This document shows, piece by piece, positions 37,769 through 46,356 of a DNA stretch of 64,000 bases. Origin of the DNA: Indolivaga alginatilytica (GTDB lineage Bacteria > Bacteroidota > Bacteroidia > Bacteroidales > Dysgonomonadaceae); the NCBI RefSeq assembly GCF_003201355.1, contig NZ_QICL01000001.1:186001-250000 (forward strand), read 5' to 3'. How positions within the stretch are numbered: the stretch's first letter is position 1; each line of letters begins with the position of its first letter. The position numbers and the translations under genes were made by a program. The notes under the pieces were generated by a model that did no database searches, was not told the DNA's origin, and saw only the letters and a program-made list of their open reading frames with translations.

Positions 37769-39358
37769 ATGCTTACTAAAAAAACAGTCATAGCCCTGTT
37801 GCTTTTAGCGGTTACTTTTAGTGTAACCGCCCAGAAGGAACAGAACAACTGGTTCTTCGGCTACAATGCAGGACTCACATGGAATACAACCCGCAGTTTT
37901 ACAGCGACCGGTATGCTCGGTGCTGCCAACACTACATTAACGGGCATACCTACCGTAGTGACAGACTCCAAGATGACAACTTACGAGGGATGTTTTTCCT
38001 TATCGGATGCCAATGGAAATTTATTGTTTTTTTCGGATGGAATAACTATCTGGGATAAAACAAAGGGACCAATGCTCGATGGAGGTACTTTGACGGGCAA
38101 TCCGTCCTCTGCGCAGTCGGGGGTGATACTCCCCTATCCCGGTAGCCTCACACGATATGTCGCTATAACTTTGGGATCACGCGATGCTAACAACCTGTCT
38201 TATACAATAGTCAACATGAGTCTTGGTACCGCAGGTCGCGGTGCTGTTGAAGTTAGCCCCATCAACAACAAAAACCAAGCCTTTACGGGACAATTGGGAA
38301 CACTGGGCGAAAGCGTAACAGCAGTAAGGCACTCAAACAAAAACGATTTCTGGGTTATTGCAGTAGGAAGGGCAGCCACCGCCACTACCACCGCCTTCAA
38401 TGTATGGAAAATAACAGAGGCGGCAGGAATCCAAAAAGCCCGCCACAGTGTAGCATCTGTTACACATACTACCACCGCAGTAGTTGGAGCAGACGGATAT
38501 ATAAAATTCACACAGGACGGGAAACGGTTTGTATGGATAAATTTCAATACACTGGCTTTCGTCTACGGGGATTTTAACCCTACTACCGGAATTATCAGTA
38601 ATCTGAAAGTACGTACAGGGGCAGGTCCAACTAACGGGCGTGGATATGGAATAGAGTTTTCGCCCAGCGGTAAATACTTATACCTGACATATGCTCCGGG
38701 GTCTACAAACCAGACCGGTGTAAACACAAGTATAGACATTTACGATACAGATGCCTTATGGGCAGCAAGCAACCCGAATACTGTCAACTATGTACGACGT
38801 TTTCTTCTCCCGACGGGCACTTCCGACGGTAAATCCGATTTATTTGCGGGAATACAATTGGGACCCGACAACAGAATGTATATATCGGCTTTTTTCACCT
38901 CTAATATATTTATTCTGCCCAACCCTGATACTCCTACAACAACCAGTCTCTACAAACTGACTAACGTATTGGGAGCAGGTGCTACTTCATATTGGGGTCT
39001 TCCTTCATTTGCAGCTCCGTGGTTTAAAATGCTGATTACTTTGCCCGAAAAAGCAGAATGCTGTTCGGAATATACGACCAATTTTCCTCTGACTATCGAA
39101 AACGGTATGGGATTCAGTGCAGTCACCCGAATAGTTATCGATTTTGGGGATGGTGCCCCCAACTCAACAACAACGATCAACAGCCCCACACTAGGCACAG
39201 CTATATATTCCTATAAATATAAAAAACCCGGCACATACACTATTACCGTTACCGCATACAATGCCTCCTCAGGTGTGGAGCTAACTCAAACGGCATCAGT
39301 AAAAGTGAATAGTTGTGCCCTAAAAGTAAATAAACATATCAGAAGTATAAACAACTGA
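37769..39358 (+). CDS. Large secreted beta-propeller/PKD-domain protein
   Basis: 529 residues with signal peptide ending FSVTAQ. The N-terminal block NNWFFGYNAGLTWN and GCFSLSDANGNLLFFSDGITIWD are typical of a Bacteroidota secreted family with a propeller-like repeat region (VAITLGSRDANNLSYTIVN, RHSNKNDFWVIAVG, FSPSGKYLYLTYAP). A PKD domain near the C-terminus has IDFGDGAPNS and YKYKKPGTYTITVTAYN. Relatives often end with a T9SS type B sorting domain. Here it ends VNSCALKVNKHIRSINN with no such domain. The large companion at 49275 ends in a similar motif, so it could be an alternative signal. It sits between two type B genes. Confidence 0.8.
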   Translation: MLTKKTVIALLLLAVTFSVTAQKEQNNWFFGYNAGLTWNTTRSFTATGMLGAANTTLTGIPTVVTDSKMTTYEGCFSLSDANGNLLFFSDGITIWDKTKGPMLDGGTLTGNPSSAQSGVILPYPGSLTRYVAITLGSRDANNLSYTIVNMSLGTAGRGAVEVSPINNKNQAFTGQLGTLGESVTAVRHSNKNDFWVIAVGRAATATTTAFNVWKITEAAGIQKARHSVASVTHTTTAVVGADGYIKFTQDGKRFVWINFNTLAFVYGDFNPTTGIISNLKVRTGAGPTNGRGYGIEFSPSGKYLYLTYAPGSTNQTGVNTSIDIYDTDALWAASNPNTVNYVRRFLLPTGTSDGKSDLFAGIQLGPDNRMYISAFFTSNIFILPNPDTPTTTSLYKLTNVLGAGATSYWGLPSFAAPWFKMLITLPEKAECCSEYTTNFPLTIENGMGFSAVTRIVIDFGDGAPNSTTTINSPTLGTAIYSYKYKKPGTYTITVTAYNASSGVELTQTASVKVNSCALKVNKHIRSINN

Positions 39359-39392
39359 CAAGTATCAAGCTCTCATTCTAACTTATACTGAA

Positions 39393-40055
39393 ATGAAACA
39401 TATTATATTTAAAACACTTAGCCTCGCATTGATATGGGCGTGTTGTATAACACTACAGGCACAAGCACAAGTAGGCATTATAACTACCGCCCCCAGATCT
39501 ACGCTGGATGTTACAGCACAACCGCTGGACGGCGGTATTACCGACGGCATTATAGCCCCTTTGCTCACACGGGCACAACTCATAGCTAAAGATGCTCAGT
39601 ATGGAACAAATCAGACCGATGCGATAGTATATATAACGACTATCGACGGAGTGGTTACAACCAAAACAGCTAAAGTCACTACAACCGGATATTATTTTTT
39701 TGACGGGAGTATATGGCAGAACATAGACCGCGCCGGGTCATATTTCTATTTACCTCCGTTTATACTTCCTACAACATCGGTGGGTGCAGGCAAAACTTTC
39801 GACCTTTATACAGGTGCATTCAGCAAACAGTTTAACCTGTCGGGAAATACACTCTATAAAACAAGCAACTCCATATTGCAGCAAATACCCTCAGCCCGGT
39901 ATACAGCAAACCAACTGGATTATGTGGTAACGTATTATGATACCGATATTATCAAAATCAACAGCATTTCTACAACAGGAATCATAAATTATGATGTACT
40001 GAGTACTGTATACGGACCGGCAGCGTTTATTAATGTGGTCGTAATTACAAAATAA
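39393..40055 (+). CDS. Secreted GINT-family protein, type B
   Basis: 220 residues. Signal peptide ends TLQAQAQ, followed by VGIITTAPRSTLDVTAQ (the usual Asn of GINT is replaced by Ile). GIIAPLLTRAQLIAKDAQYGTNQ and GYYFFDGSIWQ are the shared type B blocks. It ends with the strand INVVVITK. It follows the propeller gene by 34 bases and ends about 120 bases before small RNA copy 3. Sequence identity with 37118 is strongest in the first 120 residues. Confidence 0.85.
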   Translation: MKHIIFKTLSLALIWACCITLQAQAQVGIITTAPRSTLDVTAQPLDGGITDGIIAPLLTRAQLIAKDAQYGTNQTDAIVYITTIDGVVTTKTAKVTTTGYYFFDGSIWQNIDRAGSYFYLPPFILPTTSVGAGKTFDLYTGAFSKQFNLSGNTLYKTSNSILQQIPSARYTANQLDYVVTYYDTDIIKINSISTTGIINYDVLSTVYGPAAFINVVVITK

Positions 40056-40179
40056 ATAGTTAAAAGACTGTGTGGATGGGCTAGTACCACTCCTAAATTT
40101 AAATAAAATCTAAAATTACCCTATTAACAAGTCTCAACATTATATTTCTGTTAAAAACAGCCATTTAAAATTAAAAAAA

Positions 40180-40210
40180 TTGGTTTCAAATCTAAAACAG
40201 GATATCTTTG
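40180..40210 (+). promoter_or_regulatory. Promoter of small RNA copy 3
   Basis: TTGG at 40180 and TATCTTTG at 40203, spaced by 19 bases as in the other copies. Confidence 0.8.
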
Positions 40211-40215
40211 AACTG

Positions 40216-40283
40216 TGTTTTTCATGGTATTAGATTTTAAGGTTAACAATGAAGATTGGTTGTCGGGATGACAACCTTTTTTT
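40216..40283 (+). ncRNA. Small RNA copy 3 (about 68 nt)
   Basis: Same module as 36067 and 36334, with GGTTGTCGGGATGACAACC at 40258-40276 and a T-tract directly after. One T fewer in the TTTTTCATGG stretch and a shorter run after the hairpin are the only clear changes. It lies downstream of the L1/type B cassette, so that cassette is flanked by three RNA genes. Confidence 0.75.
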
Positions 40284-40400
40284 GCATACATAAGCACCTG
40301 TTTTTTTTGATATAGTACCTATTAAAGAAAATAAGACTACAGATTATACGATGCTTTTATCTATTAAAATATAGAAATAGATAAAATGGATTATTTCTCC

Positions 40401-40408
40401 TATTTTTG
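40401..40408 (+). promoter_or_regulatory. -7 box before the TonB-like gene
   Basis: TATTTTTG, about 124 bases before the start at 40532. Confidence 0.45.
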
Positions 40409-40531
40409 TGATTAAGTAGATTCTGAAAAATAAACCAATTCGGGATGTTCAGAAGAAAAATATCTAAAGCATTAAATACTTCGGAAGCAGCCATTATAAA
40501 ATCAAATGCAACAATAATAAAATTAATTAAG

Positions 40532-40969
40532 ATGAGACTACTTTGTCTATTTACTTTTTCACTAATCTGTTTTTATTCTTTTGGACAGATACCCGTAATG
40601 CAACAAAAAGAAGTTACCCAAGAAGATAAAGATAGCTTAGTCTTTACCTTATTCAACAGAGATAAGGCTGAATATATAGACGGCTATACAGAATTACACA
40701 AGTTTATCAGGGAAAATCTTCAATACCCCCCAAAAGCATTGCAAAAAAAACTGGAAACAAAAATAGCTATACATTTTATTGTGGCAAAAAACGGAACTTT
40801 ATCCGACTATAAATGCTACGAGCAAGAGTATCCCGACGCAGGTTTTAAAGAGGAGGCTATTAGAATTATAGAACTGACTAGCGGAAGATGGAATCCCGGT
40901 ACTTATGAAGGGCAACCCGTACGCTCAAGAGAAAGTGTTTACATTGATTTCAAATTGACTGATAAATAA
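40532..40969 (+). CDS. Exported TonB C-terminal-like protein
   Basis: 145 residues from ATG at 40532; an upstream in-frame ATG at 40445 adds a non-signal N-terminus and is disfavoured. The signal peptide is MRLLCLFTFSLICFYSFGQ. The rest is a TonB_C-type domain (LHKFIRENLQYPPKALQKK, KIAIHFIVAKNGTLSDYKC, WNPGTYEGQPVRSRESVYIDFKL). It lacks the usual transmembrane anchor and Pro-rich spacer, so it is not a standard TonB. In Bacteroidota such single-domain forms are common and uncharacterised. Confidence 0.78.
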   Translation: MRLLCLFTFSLICFYSFGQIPVMQQKEVTQEDKDSLVFTLFNRDKAEYIDGYTELHKFIRENLQYPPKALQKKLETKIAIHFIVAKNGTLSDYKCYEQEYPDAGFKEEAIRIIELTSGRWNPGTYEGQPVRSRESVYIDFKLTDK

Positions 40970-41211
40970 ATAAAAACCTGAAAAGTTACTTTAACATTTC
41001 AGGGAACCAATCTAATACAAGAATATAAAATGCAATTATATCCAATAACCATAACACATTCGTCTCTTTAGTACTTCAACCATATATACACTAAAAGCAC
41101 CAGTTTCAAGAAAGATACTGATAAAGAAAATCTTAGAAGAACTATTTCTCAAGAAACTTGTTTAATACTTATTATAAAACACATAAGTATTTTACAAATC
41201 AAGATTGCATT

Positions 41212-41580
41212 ATGAAAAAGTTTATTATTTCAGGTATTATGGTAGCTGCTCTTTTTATTTCAGCTAATACAGCATTGGCACAAGAGGTGAATAAACAAGA
41301 AGTAAAGAAAGAAAAGACAGCTCAGGATAAAGAGACAAGGAAAGACCGCAAAAAAGGAAAGAAAGACAAGAAAGAAAGAAGTTCTGAAAGCACAGAAGGC
41401 AAATCGGAAGGGAGAGAACGCAGTCGAAAAAACGGTGAGAGCAGATCGGAACGTACCACTCAAGGCAATGATAGCATATCCGAACGTAGAGGAGGACGCA
41501 ACTCTAAAGGCAACAAGAATAAATCGGAACGCAGAGAGCGTAACACCGAAAACAAAGAAACAAAAACTGAAACTAAATAA
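41212..41580 (+). CDS. Small secreted Lys/Arg/Glu-rich protein
   Basis: 122 residues from ATG at 41212 (MKKFIISGIMVAAL); a longer frame begins at 41158. The signal peptide ends ANTALAQ. Almost all the mature chain is charged and low complexity (KDRKKGKKDKKERSSEST, KSERRERNTEN), so it is probably disordered and strongly basic overall. I recognise no family. It could bind nucleic acid or polyanions outside the cell. A terminator follows. Confidence 0.65.
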   Translation: MKKFIISGIMVAALFISANTALAQEVNKQEVKKEKTAQDKETRKDRKKGKKDKKERSSESTEGKSEGRERSRKNGESRSERTTQGNDSISERRGGRNSKGNKNKSERRERNTENKETKTETK

Positions 41581-41621
41581 CTCTTCATTAGTTTCCGATA
41601 AAACAATATCTAAAACCCAAA

Positions 41622-41651
41622 AAGCTGATAATAGTAATTAATTATCAGCTT
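41622..41651 (+). terminator. Intrinsic terminator
   Basis: AAGCTGATAAT and ATTATCAGCTT (perfect 11-bp stem, 8-nt loop) followed by CTTTTTTTT, 41 bases after the Lys-rich gene. Confidence 0.85.
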
Positions 41652-41749
41652 CTTTTTTTTTACTACCATTACACATCAATAAAACCAATATCCTATAGAC
41701 AGATTCTTTTTTTATCTTAAAAATTTCTTCTCGTTCTAATTAATATTAC

Positions 41750-41757
41750 TAATTTTG
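41750..41757 (+). promoter_or_regulatory. -7 box before the methylmalonyl-CoA operon
   Basis: TAATTTTG matches TAnnTTTG and leaves a leader of about 35 bases before the start at 41796. Confidence 0.5.
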
Positions 41758-41795
41758 TAAACAATCTAAAATTACTAACTTTTTTATAAGAAATC

Positions 41796-42206
41796 ATGAA
41801 TATTTCGCACATCGAACATCTTGGTATTGCTGTAAAAAGTATCGAAGACAGTCTTCCTTACTACGAAGGCGTTTTAGGCTTAAAATGCTACAACATAGAA
41901 GTTGTAGAAGATCAAAAAGTAAAAACTGCTTTCTTCAAAGTCGGTCAGACTAAAATAGAACTACTTGAGCCTACAAGCCCAGACAGTACTATCGCAAAAT
42001 TCATCGAGAAAAAAGGAGAAGGTATCCACCACATTGCATTTTCAGTAGACAGCGTAGCTGCATCATTGGCTGAAGCAGAAAGTAAAGGTGTACAATTGAT
42101 AGACAAAGCTCCTCGTGCAGGTGCAGAAGGTCTTAACATTGCATTCCTTCACCCAAAATCAACTTGTAGTGTATTAACGGAGTTCTGCGAACACCCAAGC
42201 AAATAA
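41796..42206 (+). CDS. mce: Methylmalonyl-CoA epimerase
   Basis: 136 residues of the VOC (glyoxalase/bleomycin-resistance) fold. HIEHLGIAVKSIEDSLPYYEGVLGLK carries the first metal His. EKKGEGIHHIAFSVDSV carries the second, and the C-terminal STCSVLTEFCEHP the Glu. It interconverts the R and S forms of methylmalonyl-CoA in propionate production from succinate. It is the first gene of the cluster with mmdA-like and biotin-carrier genes, the usual arrangement in Bacteroidales. Confidence 0.95.
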   Translation: MNISHIEHLGIAVKSIEDSLPYYEGVLGLKCYNIEVVEDQKVKTAFFKVGQTKIELLEPTSPDSTIAKFIEKKGEGIHHIAFSVDSVAASLAEAESKGVQLIDKAPRAGAEGLNIAFLHPKSTCSVLTEFCEHPSK

Positions 42207-42336
42207 GATATACATTAGAAAGAGGCTTTACGATGTAAGGTCTTTTTTGCGTTATCCGATATAAGATAATACAAAAAACAATGTACTATTTTAAGCTTAA
42301 ACAGCTTATGCTGTTATGCTTGACAATGCACAAGAA

Positions 42337-42350
42337 AAGGTCTTAGACCT
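42337..42350. repeat. Junction palindrome, copy 7
   Basis: AAGGTCTTAGACCT, between mce and the carboxyltransferase gene and 43 bases before its start. Confidence 0.65.
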
Positions 42351-42392
42351 GACAAAAATCAGTATTAAATTTAAGAATCAAAATATAAAAAC

Positions 42393-43952
42393 ATGAGCCA
42401 ACTTGAAAAAGTAAAAGAGCTTATTGCACTTCGAGAAAAAGCACGCCTAGGTGGTGGTGAAAAAAGAATCGAAGCTCAACACGCAAAAGGAAAATACACT
42501 GCTCGCGAGCGTATCGCTATTGTACTTGACGAAGGAAGTTTCGAAGAGTTTGATATGTTTGTAGAACACCGTTGTACAAACTTTGGAATGGAGAAAACAA
42601 AATTCCTTGGTGACGGTGTAGTAACCGGATGTGGAACAATTGACGGACGTCTGGTTTACATCTTTGCACAAGACTTTACTGTAATAGCAGGTTCGTTGTC
42701 TGAAACATTGGCAATGAAAATCTGTAAAGTAATGGATATGGCAATGAAAGTGGGTGCGCCTTGTATTGGTATCAACGATTCGGGTGGTGCTCGTATTCAG
42801 GAAGGTATCAACGCATTAGCAGGTTATGCTGAGATTTTCCAACGCAATATCCTATCATCCGGGGTAATTCCTCAAATATCAGGAATTTTCGGACCATGTG
42901 CCGGAGGTGCTGTATATTCTCCAGCTCTTACCGATTTCAATATCATGACAGAAGGTACTTCTTATATGTTCCTTACAGGACCTAAAGTGGTAAAAACTGT
43001 TACCGGTGAAGACGTTACTCAAGAAGAACTAGGTGGTGCAAGCGTACACACAACAAAATCGGGTGTTGCTCACTTCTCAGTAGAAAACGAAGATGATGGT
43101 CTATCATTGATCCGTCACCTGATGAGTTTCCTTCCTTCTAATAACAGAGAAGAAACTCCTCGCAAGGAATGTACTGATCCAATCTCAAGAATGGATGACT
43201 TATTGAACGACATTATCCCTGACAATCCGAACAAAGCATACGATATGTATGAAGTAATCGGTTCATTGATCGATAGTGGAGAGTTCCTTGAAGTACATGC
43301 AGCATATGCTAAAAATATAATTATCGGTTTTGCTCGTTTCAACGGACAATCGGTGGGTATCGTAGCCAACCAGCCTAAATACATGGCCGGTGTGCTTGAT
43401 ATCAATGCATCTCGTAAAGCAGCACGTTTTGTGCGTTTCTGCGATGCTTTCAATATTCCTATCGTAACTTTAGTTGACGTACCCGGATTCCTTCCCGGAA
43501 CTGCACAAGAATATGGCGGTGTAATTGTACACGGTGCTAAACTTCTTTATGCTTACGGCGAAGCTACTGTACCTAAAGTAACAGTTACCCTACGTAAATC
43601 TTACGGAGGTTCTCATATCGTAATGAGTTGTAAACAACTTCGTGGCGATATCAACTACGCATGGCCAAGTGCAGAAATTGCAGTTATGGGTGCTGATGGT
43701 GCTGTGGAAGTATTGTATGCAAAAGAAATTAAGGCTGATCCGGATCCTGTAAAACAAGCGGAAGCTTATGCAGCGAAAAAAGATGAGTATAACAAATTGT
43801 TCTGTAATCCTTACAATGCTGCTCGTTACGGTTATATCGACGATGTAATCGAGCCCCGTAATACACGTTTCCGTGTAATCCGTGCATTGGAGCAATTGAG
43901 AACTAAACATCAGGTAAATCCAGCTAAAAAGCACGATAATTTACCTCTATAA
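42393..43952 (+). CDS. mmdA: Methylmalonyl-CoA decarboxylase/propionyl-CoA carboxylase carboxyltransferase subunit
   Basis: 519 residues of the biotin-dependent carboxyltransferase fold, two tandem crotonase-like halves. [17 protein letters not shown]-type oxyanion and CoA-binding blocks are present (here [16 protein letters not shown] and [20 protein letters not shown]). The second half has [25 protein letters not shown] and the C-terminal pattern. It transfers carboxyl between biotin and propionyl-CoA/methylmalonyl-CoA. In Bacteroidales the gene serves the succinate-to-propionate route. In the Na+-pumping decarboxylase the partner is an OadB-like subunit, which is not in this cluster. Confidence 0.94.
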   Translation: MSQLEKVKELIALREKARLGGGEKRIEAQHAKGKYTARERIAIVLDEGSFEEFDMFVEHRCTNFGMEKTKFLGDGVVTGCGTIDGRLVYIFAQDFTVIAGSLSETLAMKICKVMDMAMKVGAPCIGINDSGGARIQEGINALAGYAEIFQRNILSSGVIPQISGIFGPCAGGAVYSPALTDFNIMTEGTSYMFLTGPKVVKTVTGEDVTQEELGGASVHTTKSGVAHFSVENEDDGLSLIRHLMSFLPSNNREETPRKECTDPISRMDDLLNDIIPDNPNKAYDMYEVIGSLIDSGEFLEVHAAYAKNIIIGFARFNGQSVGIVANQPKYMAGVLDINASRKAARFVRFCDAFNIPIVTLVDVPGFLPGTAQEYGGVIVHGAKLLYAYGEATVPKVTVTLRKSYGGSHIVMSCKQLRGDINYAWPSAEIAVMGADGAVEVLYAKEIKADPDPVKQAEAYAAKKDEYNKLFCNPYNAARYGYIDDVIEPRNTRFRVIRALEQLRTKHQVNPAKKHDNLPL

Positions 43953-43977
43953 TTTTCAACTGTAATACATAGAAATT

Positions 43978-44154
43978 ATGAGTGATAAAAATATACCCAC
44001 AGATGTATTAGCTGTTATAGCTATGGCTATATATGATTTTCAACATCAGCATGATGTAGAGAGTAATGTTCTGACCATTAAGCATGAATCTCAAGATCAT
44101 CTTCCTTGGGTTGACAGAAGCGCCAGTATGCTTCAAATGCCAATAAGAAAATAA
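43978..44154 (+). CDS. Small conserved protein between carboxyltransferase and biotin-carrier genes
   Basis: 58 residues from ATG at 43978, 25 bases after the carboxyltransferase gene. Helical N-terminus (VLAVIAMAIYDFQHQHDVESNVLTI) and the ending PWVDRSASMLQMPIRK. The position matches the small delta/gamma-type subunit of methylmalonyl-CoA or oxaloacetate decarboxylases, and the sequence resembles small proteins seen at this place in other Bacteroidales. There is no clear transmembrane helix, so it is not a normal OadG. Assignment rests on context. Confidence 0.65.
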   Translation: MSDKNIPTDVLAVIAMAIYDFQHQHDVESNVLTIKHESQDHLPWVDRSASMLQMPIRK

Positions 44155-44172
44155 AAATTAGAGAAATTTATC

Positions 44173-44619
44173 ATGAAACAATTCATATATAGAATTAACG
44201 GTCAAGACTATATAGTTGCCGTAAATAAATTAGAAAACTCTATTGCCCAAGTTGCAGTAAACGGAAGCAATTACGAGGTAGAATTAGTAAGTAATGAGGA
44301 GGAAGTTACACTAGTATCTCGTCCGGTAGCTAAAACAACTGCTGCACCTGCTCCTCAAAGAACAGCTACTGTATCGGCACCAACAAGTGCACCTGCCAAA
44401 GGCGGTGCTGGAGCTGTAAAATCTCCACTACCCGGTATTGTCGTTGCAATCAACGTTAATGTAGGTGACGAGGTAAAAAAAGGTCAAACAGTTGCCGTAC
44501 TTGAAGCTATGAAGATGGAAAATACCATTGCTGCACCTCAAGCAGGTAAAGTTACCTCTATCAGTGTAAACCCTGGAGACTCAGTTCTCGAAGGTGTTAC
44601 TATCCTGACTATCGAGTAA
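44173..44619 (+). CDS. Biotin carboxyl carrier protein (MmdC/OadC-like)
   Basis: 148 residues. An N-terminal beta-domain (KQFIYRINGQDYIVAVNKL) and a Pro/Ala/Thr linker precede the biotinyl domain. The biotin attachment motif is VLEAMKMENTI (Lys in MKM at about residue 116). The carboxylated biotin shuttles between the carboxyltransferase and its partners. It is the last gene of the unit and is followed by a strong terminator. Confidence 0.94.
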   Translation: MKQFIYRINGQDYIVAVNKLENSIAQVAVNGSNYEVELVSNEEEVTLVSRPVAKTTAAPAPQRTATVSAPTSAPAKGGAGAVKSPLPGIVVAINVNVGDEVKKGQTVAVLEAMKMENTIAAPQAGKVTSISVNPGDSVLEGVTILTIE

Positions 44620-44662
44620 AGGTCGCAAACTTTCTTATAACTCCATTCGGAGTATAATACAC

Positions 44663-44699
44663 AAAATCCCCCTTAGATAAATTTTCTAAGGGGGATTTT
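44663..44699. terminator. Intrinsic terminator, bidirectional
   Basis: AAAATCCCCCTTAGA and TTCTAAGGGGGATTTT form a 15-bp stem with a TAAATT-type loop. It ends the biotin-carrier operon and faces the leftward triplet whose last gene ends at 44726. Confidence 0.85.
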
Positions 44700-44725
44700 A
44701 TTTCTATTTGAGAAGATAAGATATT

Positions 44726-45511
44726 TTAATCTTGTAACTGAAAAGCAACAACCGCATCTTCGCCCCAACCTGCAAAATTACCAATAGTAAAAGGAATGCT
44801 CTGTTGTGTATTGCCTGCAATCACATAATAGCGTCTGGTGGCAGCTGTCTTATTATATATAATGGATGACCCCTCCACTGTAGCGAATACTTCATACCAG
44901 CCAACACCCATTATCGGAGTATATGACTGAACATCGGGACTAATTGTCAACGAAGGCAAGGTTGCTGCATCTGCAAATGATATTCTTAATCTATAAGTAA
45001 GAGGAACACTTCCTCCTGAAGTTTGAGGCAGTAAAAAAATAGAACTTACAAGCCATCTTCCGGGCGGAATATTAATGTAAGCACCTGTATAAACATACAC
45101 ATTGGTAACCGCAGCCAAATTAATATTCACACCGGCACCGGCAGGTAATACACCATTAATAGCCCCCGATGGCGAAGGATTAGCCCAAGTAGCATATCCA
45201 TTGCCATCAGAGGTGAGCATCCATCCTTGATTTTGACTGCCATCCCTCAACTTAAATCCAAGAACCGGATTACCTGCAACACCTCCTGTTACAATATCAA
45301 TTTTAGCTGTAGGAGTTAATGTACCCATACCCACATCTCCATTACTGGCAATGATAACATCATCTATAAAATTAATGGCTGTTGGAGATAATTGTGTATT
45401 ACCTTTTCCATCAATATGAAACACTCCTGTGGGAGTTTCCGTATTTACTCCTATTTGTGCATATATGGGAGTAATCCCAATTAATAGCAATAATAAATAT
45501 ATATATTTCAT
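44726..45511 (-). CDS. Secreted GINT-family surface protein, type A (triplet 2, third gene)
   Basis: About 261 residues from ATG at 45511; the longer frame to 45571 overlaps the previous gene. The signal peptide ends TPIYAQ, followed by IGVNTETPTGVFHIDGKGN. DDVIIASNGDVGMGTLTPTAKIDI and GWMLTSDGNGYATWANP are the shared motifs. The beta-rich distal half carries YINIPPGRWLVSSIFLLP, in place of the RWWGR block of triplet 1, and ends AVVAFQLQD. Last gene of the second leftward triplet. Confidence 0.85.
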   Translation of the reverse strand: MKYIYLLLLLIGITPIYAQIGVNTETPTGVFHIDGKGNTQLSPTAINFIDDVIIASNGDVGMGTLTPTAKIDIVTGGVAGNPVLGFKLRDGSQNQGWMLTSDGNGYATWANPSPSGAINGVLPAGAGVNINLAAVTNVYVYTGAYINIPPGRWLVSSIFLLPQTSGGSVPLTYRLRISFADAATLPSLTISPDVQSYTPIMGVGWYEVFATVEGSSIIYNKTAATRRYYVIAGNTQQSIPFTIGNFAGWGEDAVVAFQLQD

Positions 45512-45545
45512 GTTTTTCGATTTTATATTTAGAAGCCGTCTATAT

Positions 45546-46340
45546 TTAAGTACCCGACATTTGTAAAGCAAATATCAAATTATCTGGAAAGCCGGGATTG
45601 GCTCCTCCAAAATTTGTTACGGATAAACTTGCACCATCAGTTCCCGGATAATAGACATATCCAGCATAGTAGGTATACCGTTTTACAGCAGTAGTACTAT
45701 TTTTTATAACAATATATCCGGTCATTTTAGATAAATGCCCGCCTATAACCTGCCCCGAAATGTATTGACTGCCTTGTATATCTGCTGAGGGTTGGAATGT
45801 AGATCTCAACCAAGAATGCTCTCCGTTGCCAACTCCATTCACCTGTAAGGTCATAGTAATATGCACATACCATGTCCCGGGAGGCAGATCAATATATGAA
45901 GAGGTACTAAGAAAATCTGTACTGCTAGTCTTATTCAGAGGTATAGAAATACCTGTCCCCGTTAATTTTCCTAGTACAATAGGTACTGTTCCGGGAAATT
46001 GCCAAGATCCGTTTCCCTGAAAATCTGAAGTTAACACTCTATTTTGCTGCTCGCTTCCGTTTCTCAGCCTGATACCCTGTTTAAGTGTAGGCGTTAAGAT
46101 GTCTAATTTATACAGACCGGGCATTACTCCTATACCCATATTTCCATTTTGATCAATTATTACATCATTGCTCAGTTGTGCTGCTGTTGGTGCACCACTC
46201 GCGGCATTATCTCCTGCACCATCGATGTGAAATATCTTTTGGGAATTAATTGTATTTACTCCTACGCCCTGAGCATAGAGGATATTTAAATACAAAAATG
46301 CCATCAAGCCTACACATATTGCTGTTTTAATATATTTCAT
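45546..46340 (-). CDS. Secreted GINT-family surface protein, type A (triplet 2, second gene)
   Basis: 264 residues. Signal peptide ends NILYAQ, followed by GVGVNTINSQKIFHIDGAGD, DVIIDQNGNMGIGVMPGLYKLDIL and NRVLTSDFQGNGSWQFP. YIDLPPGTWYVHITMTLQ replaces the RWWG block, as in the other two genes of this triplet. The gap to the first gene is 16 bases. Residues after about 110 diverge strongly between paralogues. Confidence 0.85.
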   Translation of the reverse strand: MKYIKTAICVGLMAFLYLNILYAQGVGVNTINSQKIFHIDGAGDNAASGAPTAAQLSNDVIIDQNGNMGIGVMPGLYKLDILTPTLKQGIRLRNGSEQQNRVLTSDFQGNGSWQFPGTVPIVLGKLTGTGISIPLNKTSSTDFLSTSSYIDLPPGTWYVHITMTLQVNGVGNGEHSWLRSTFQPSADIQGSQYISGQVIGGHLSKMTGYIVIKNSTTAVKRYTYYAGYVYYPGTDGASLSVTNFGGANPGFPDNLIFALQMSGT

Positions 46341-46356
46341 TTTATAGTCTGTTTAA

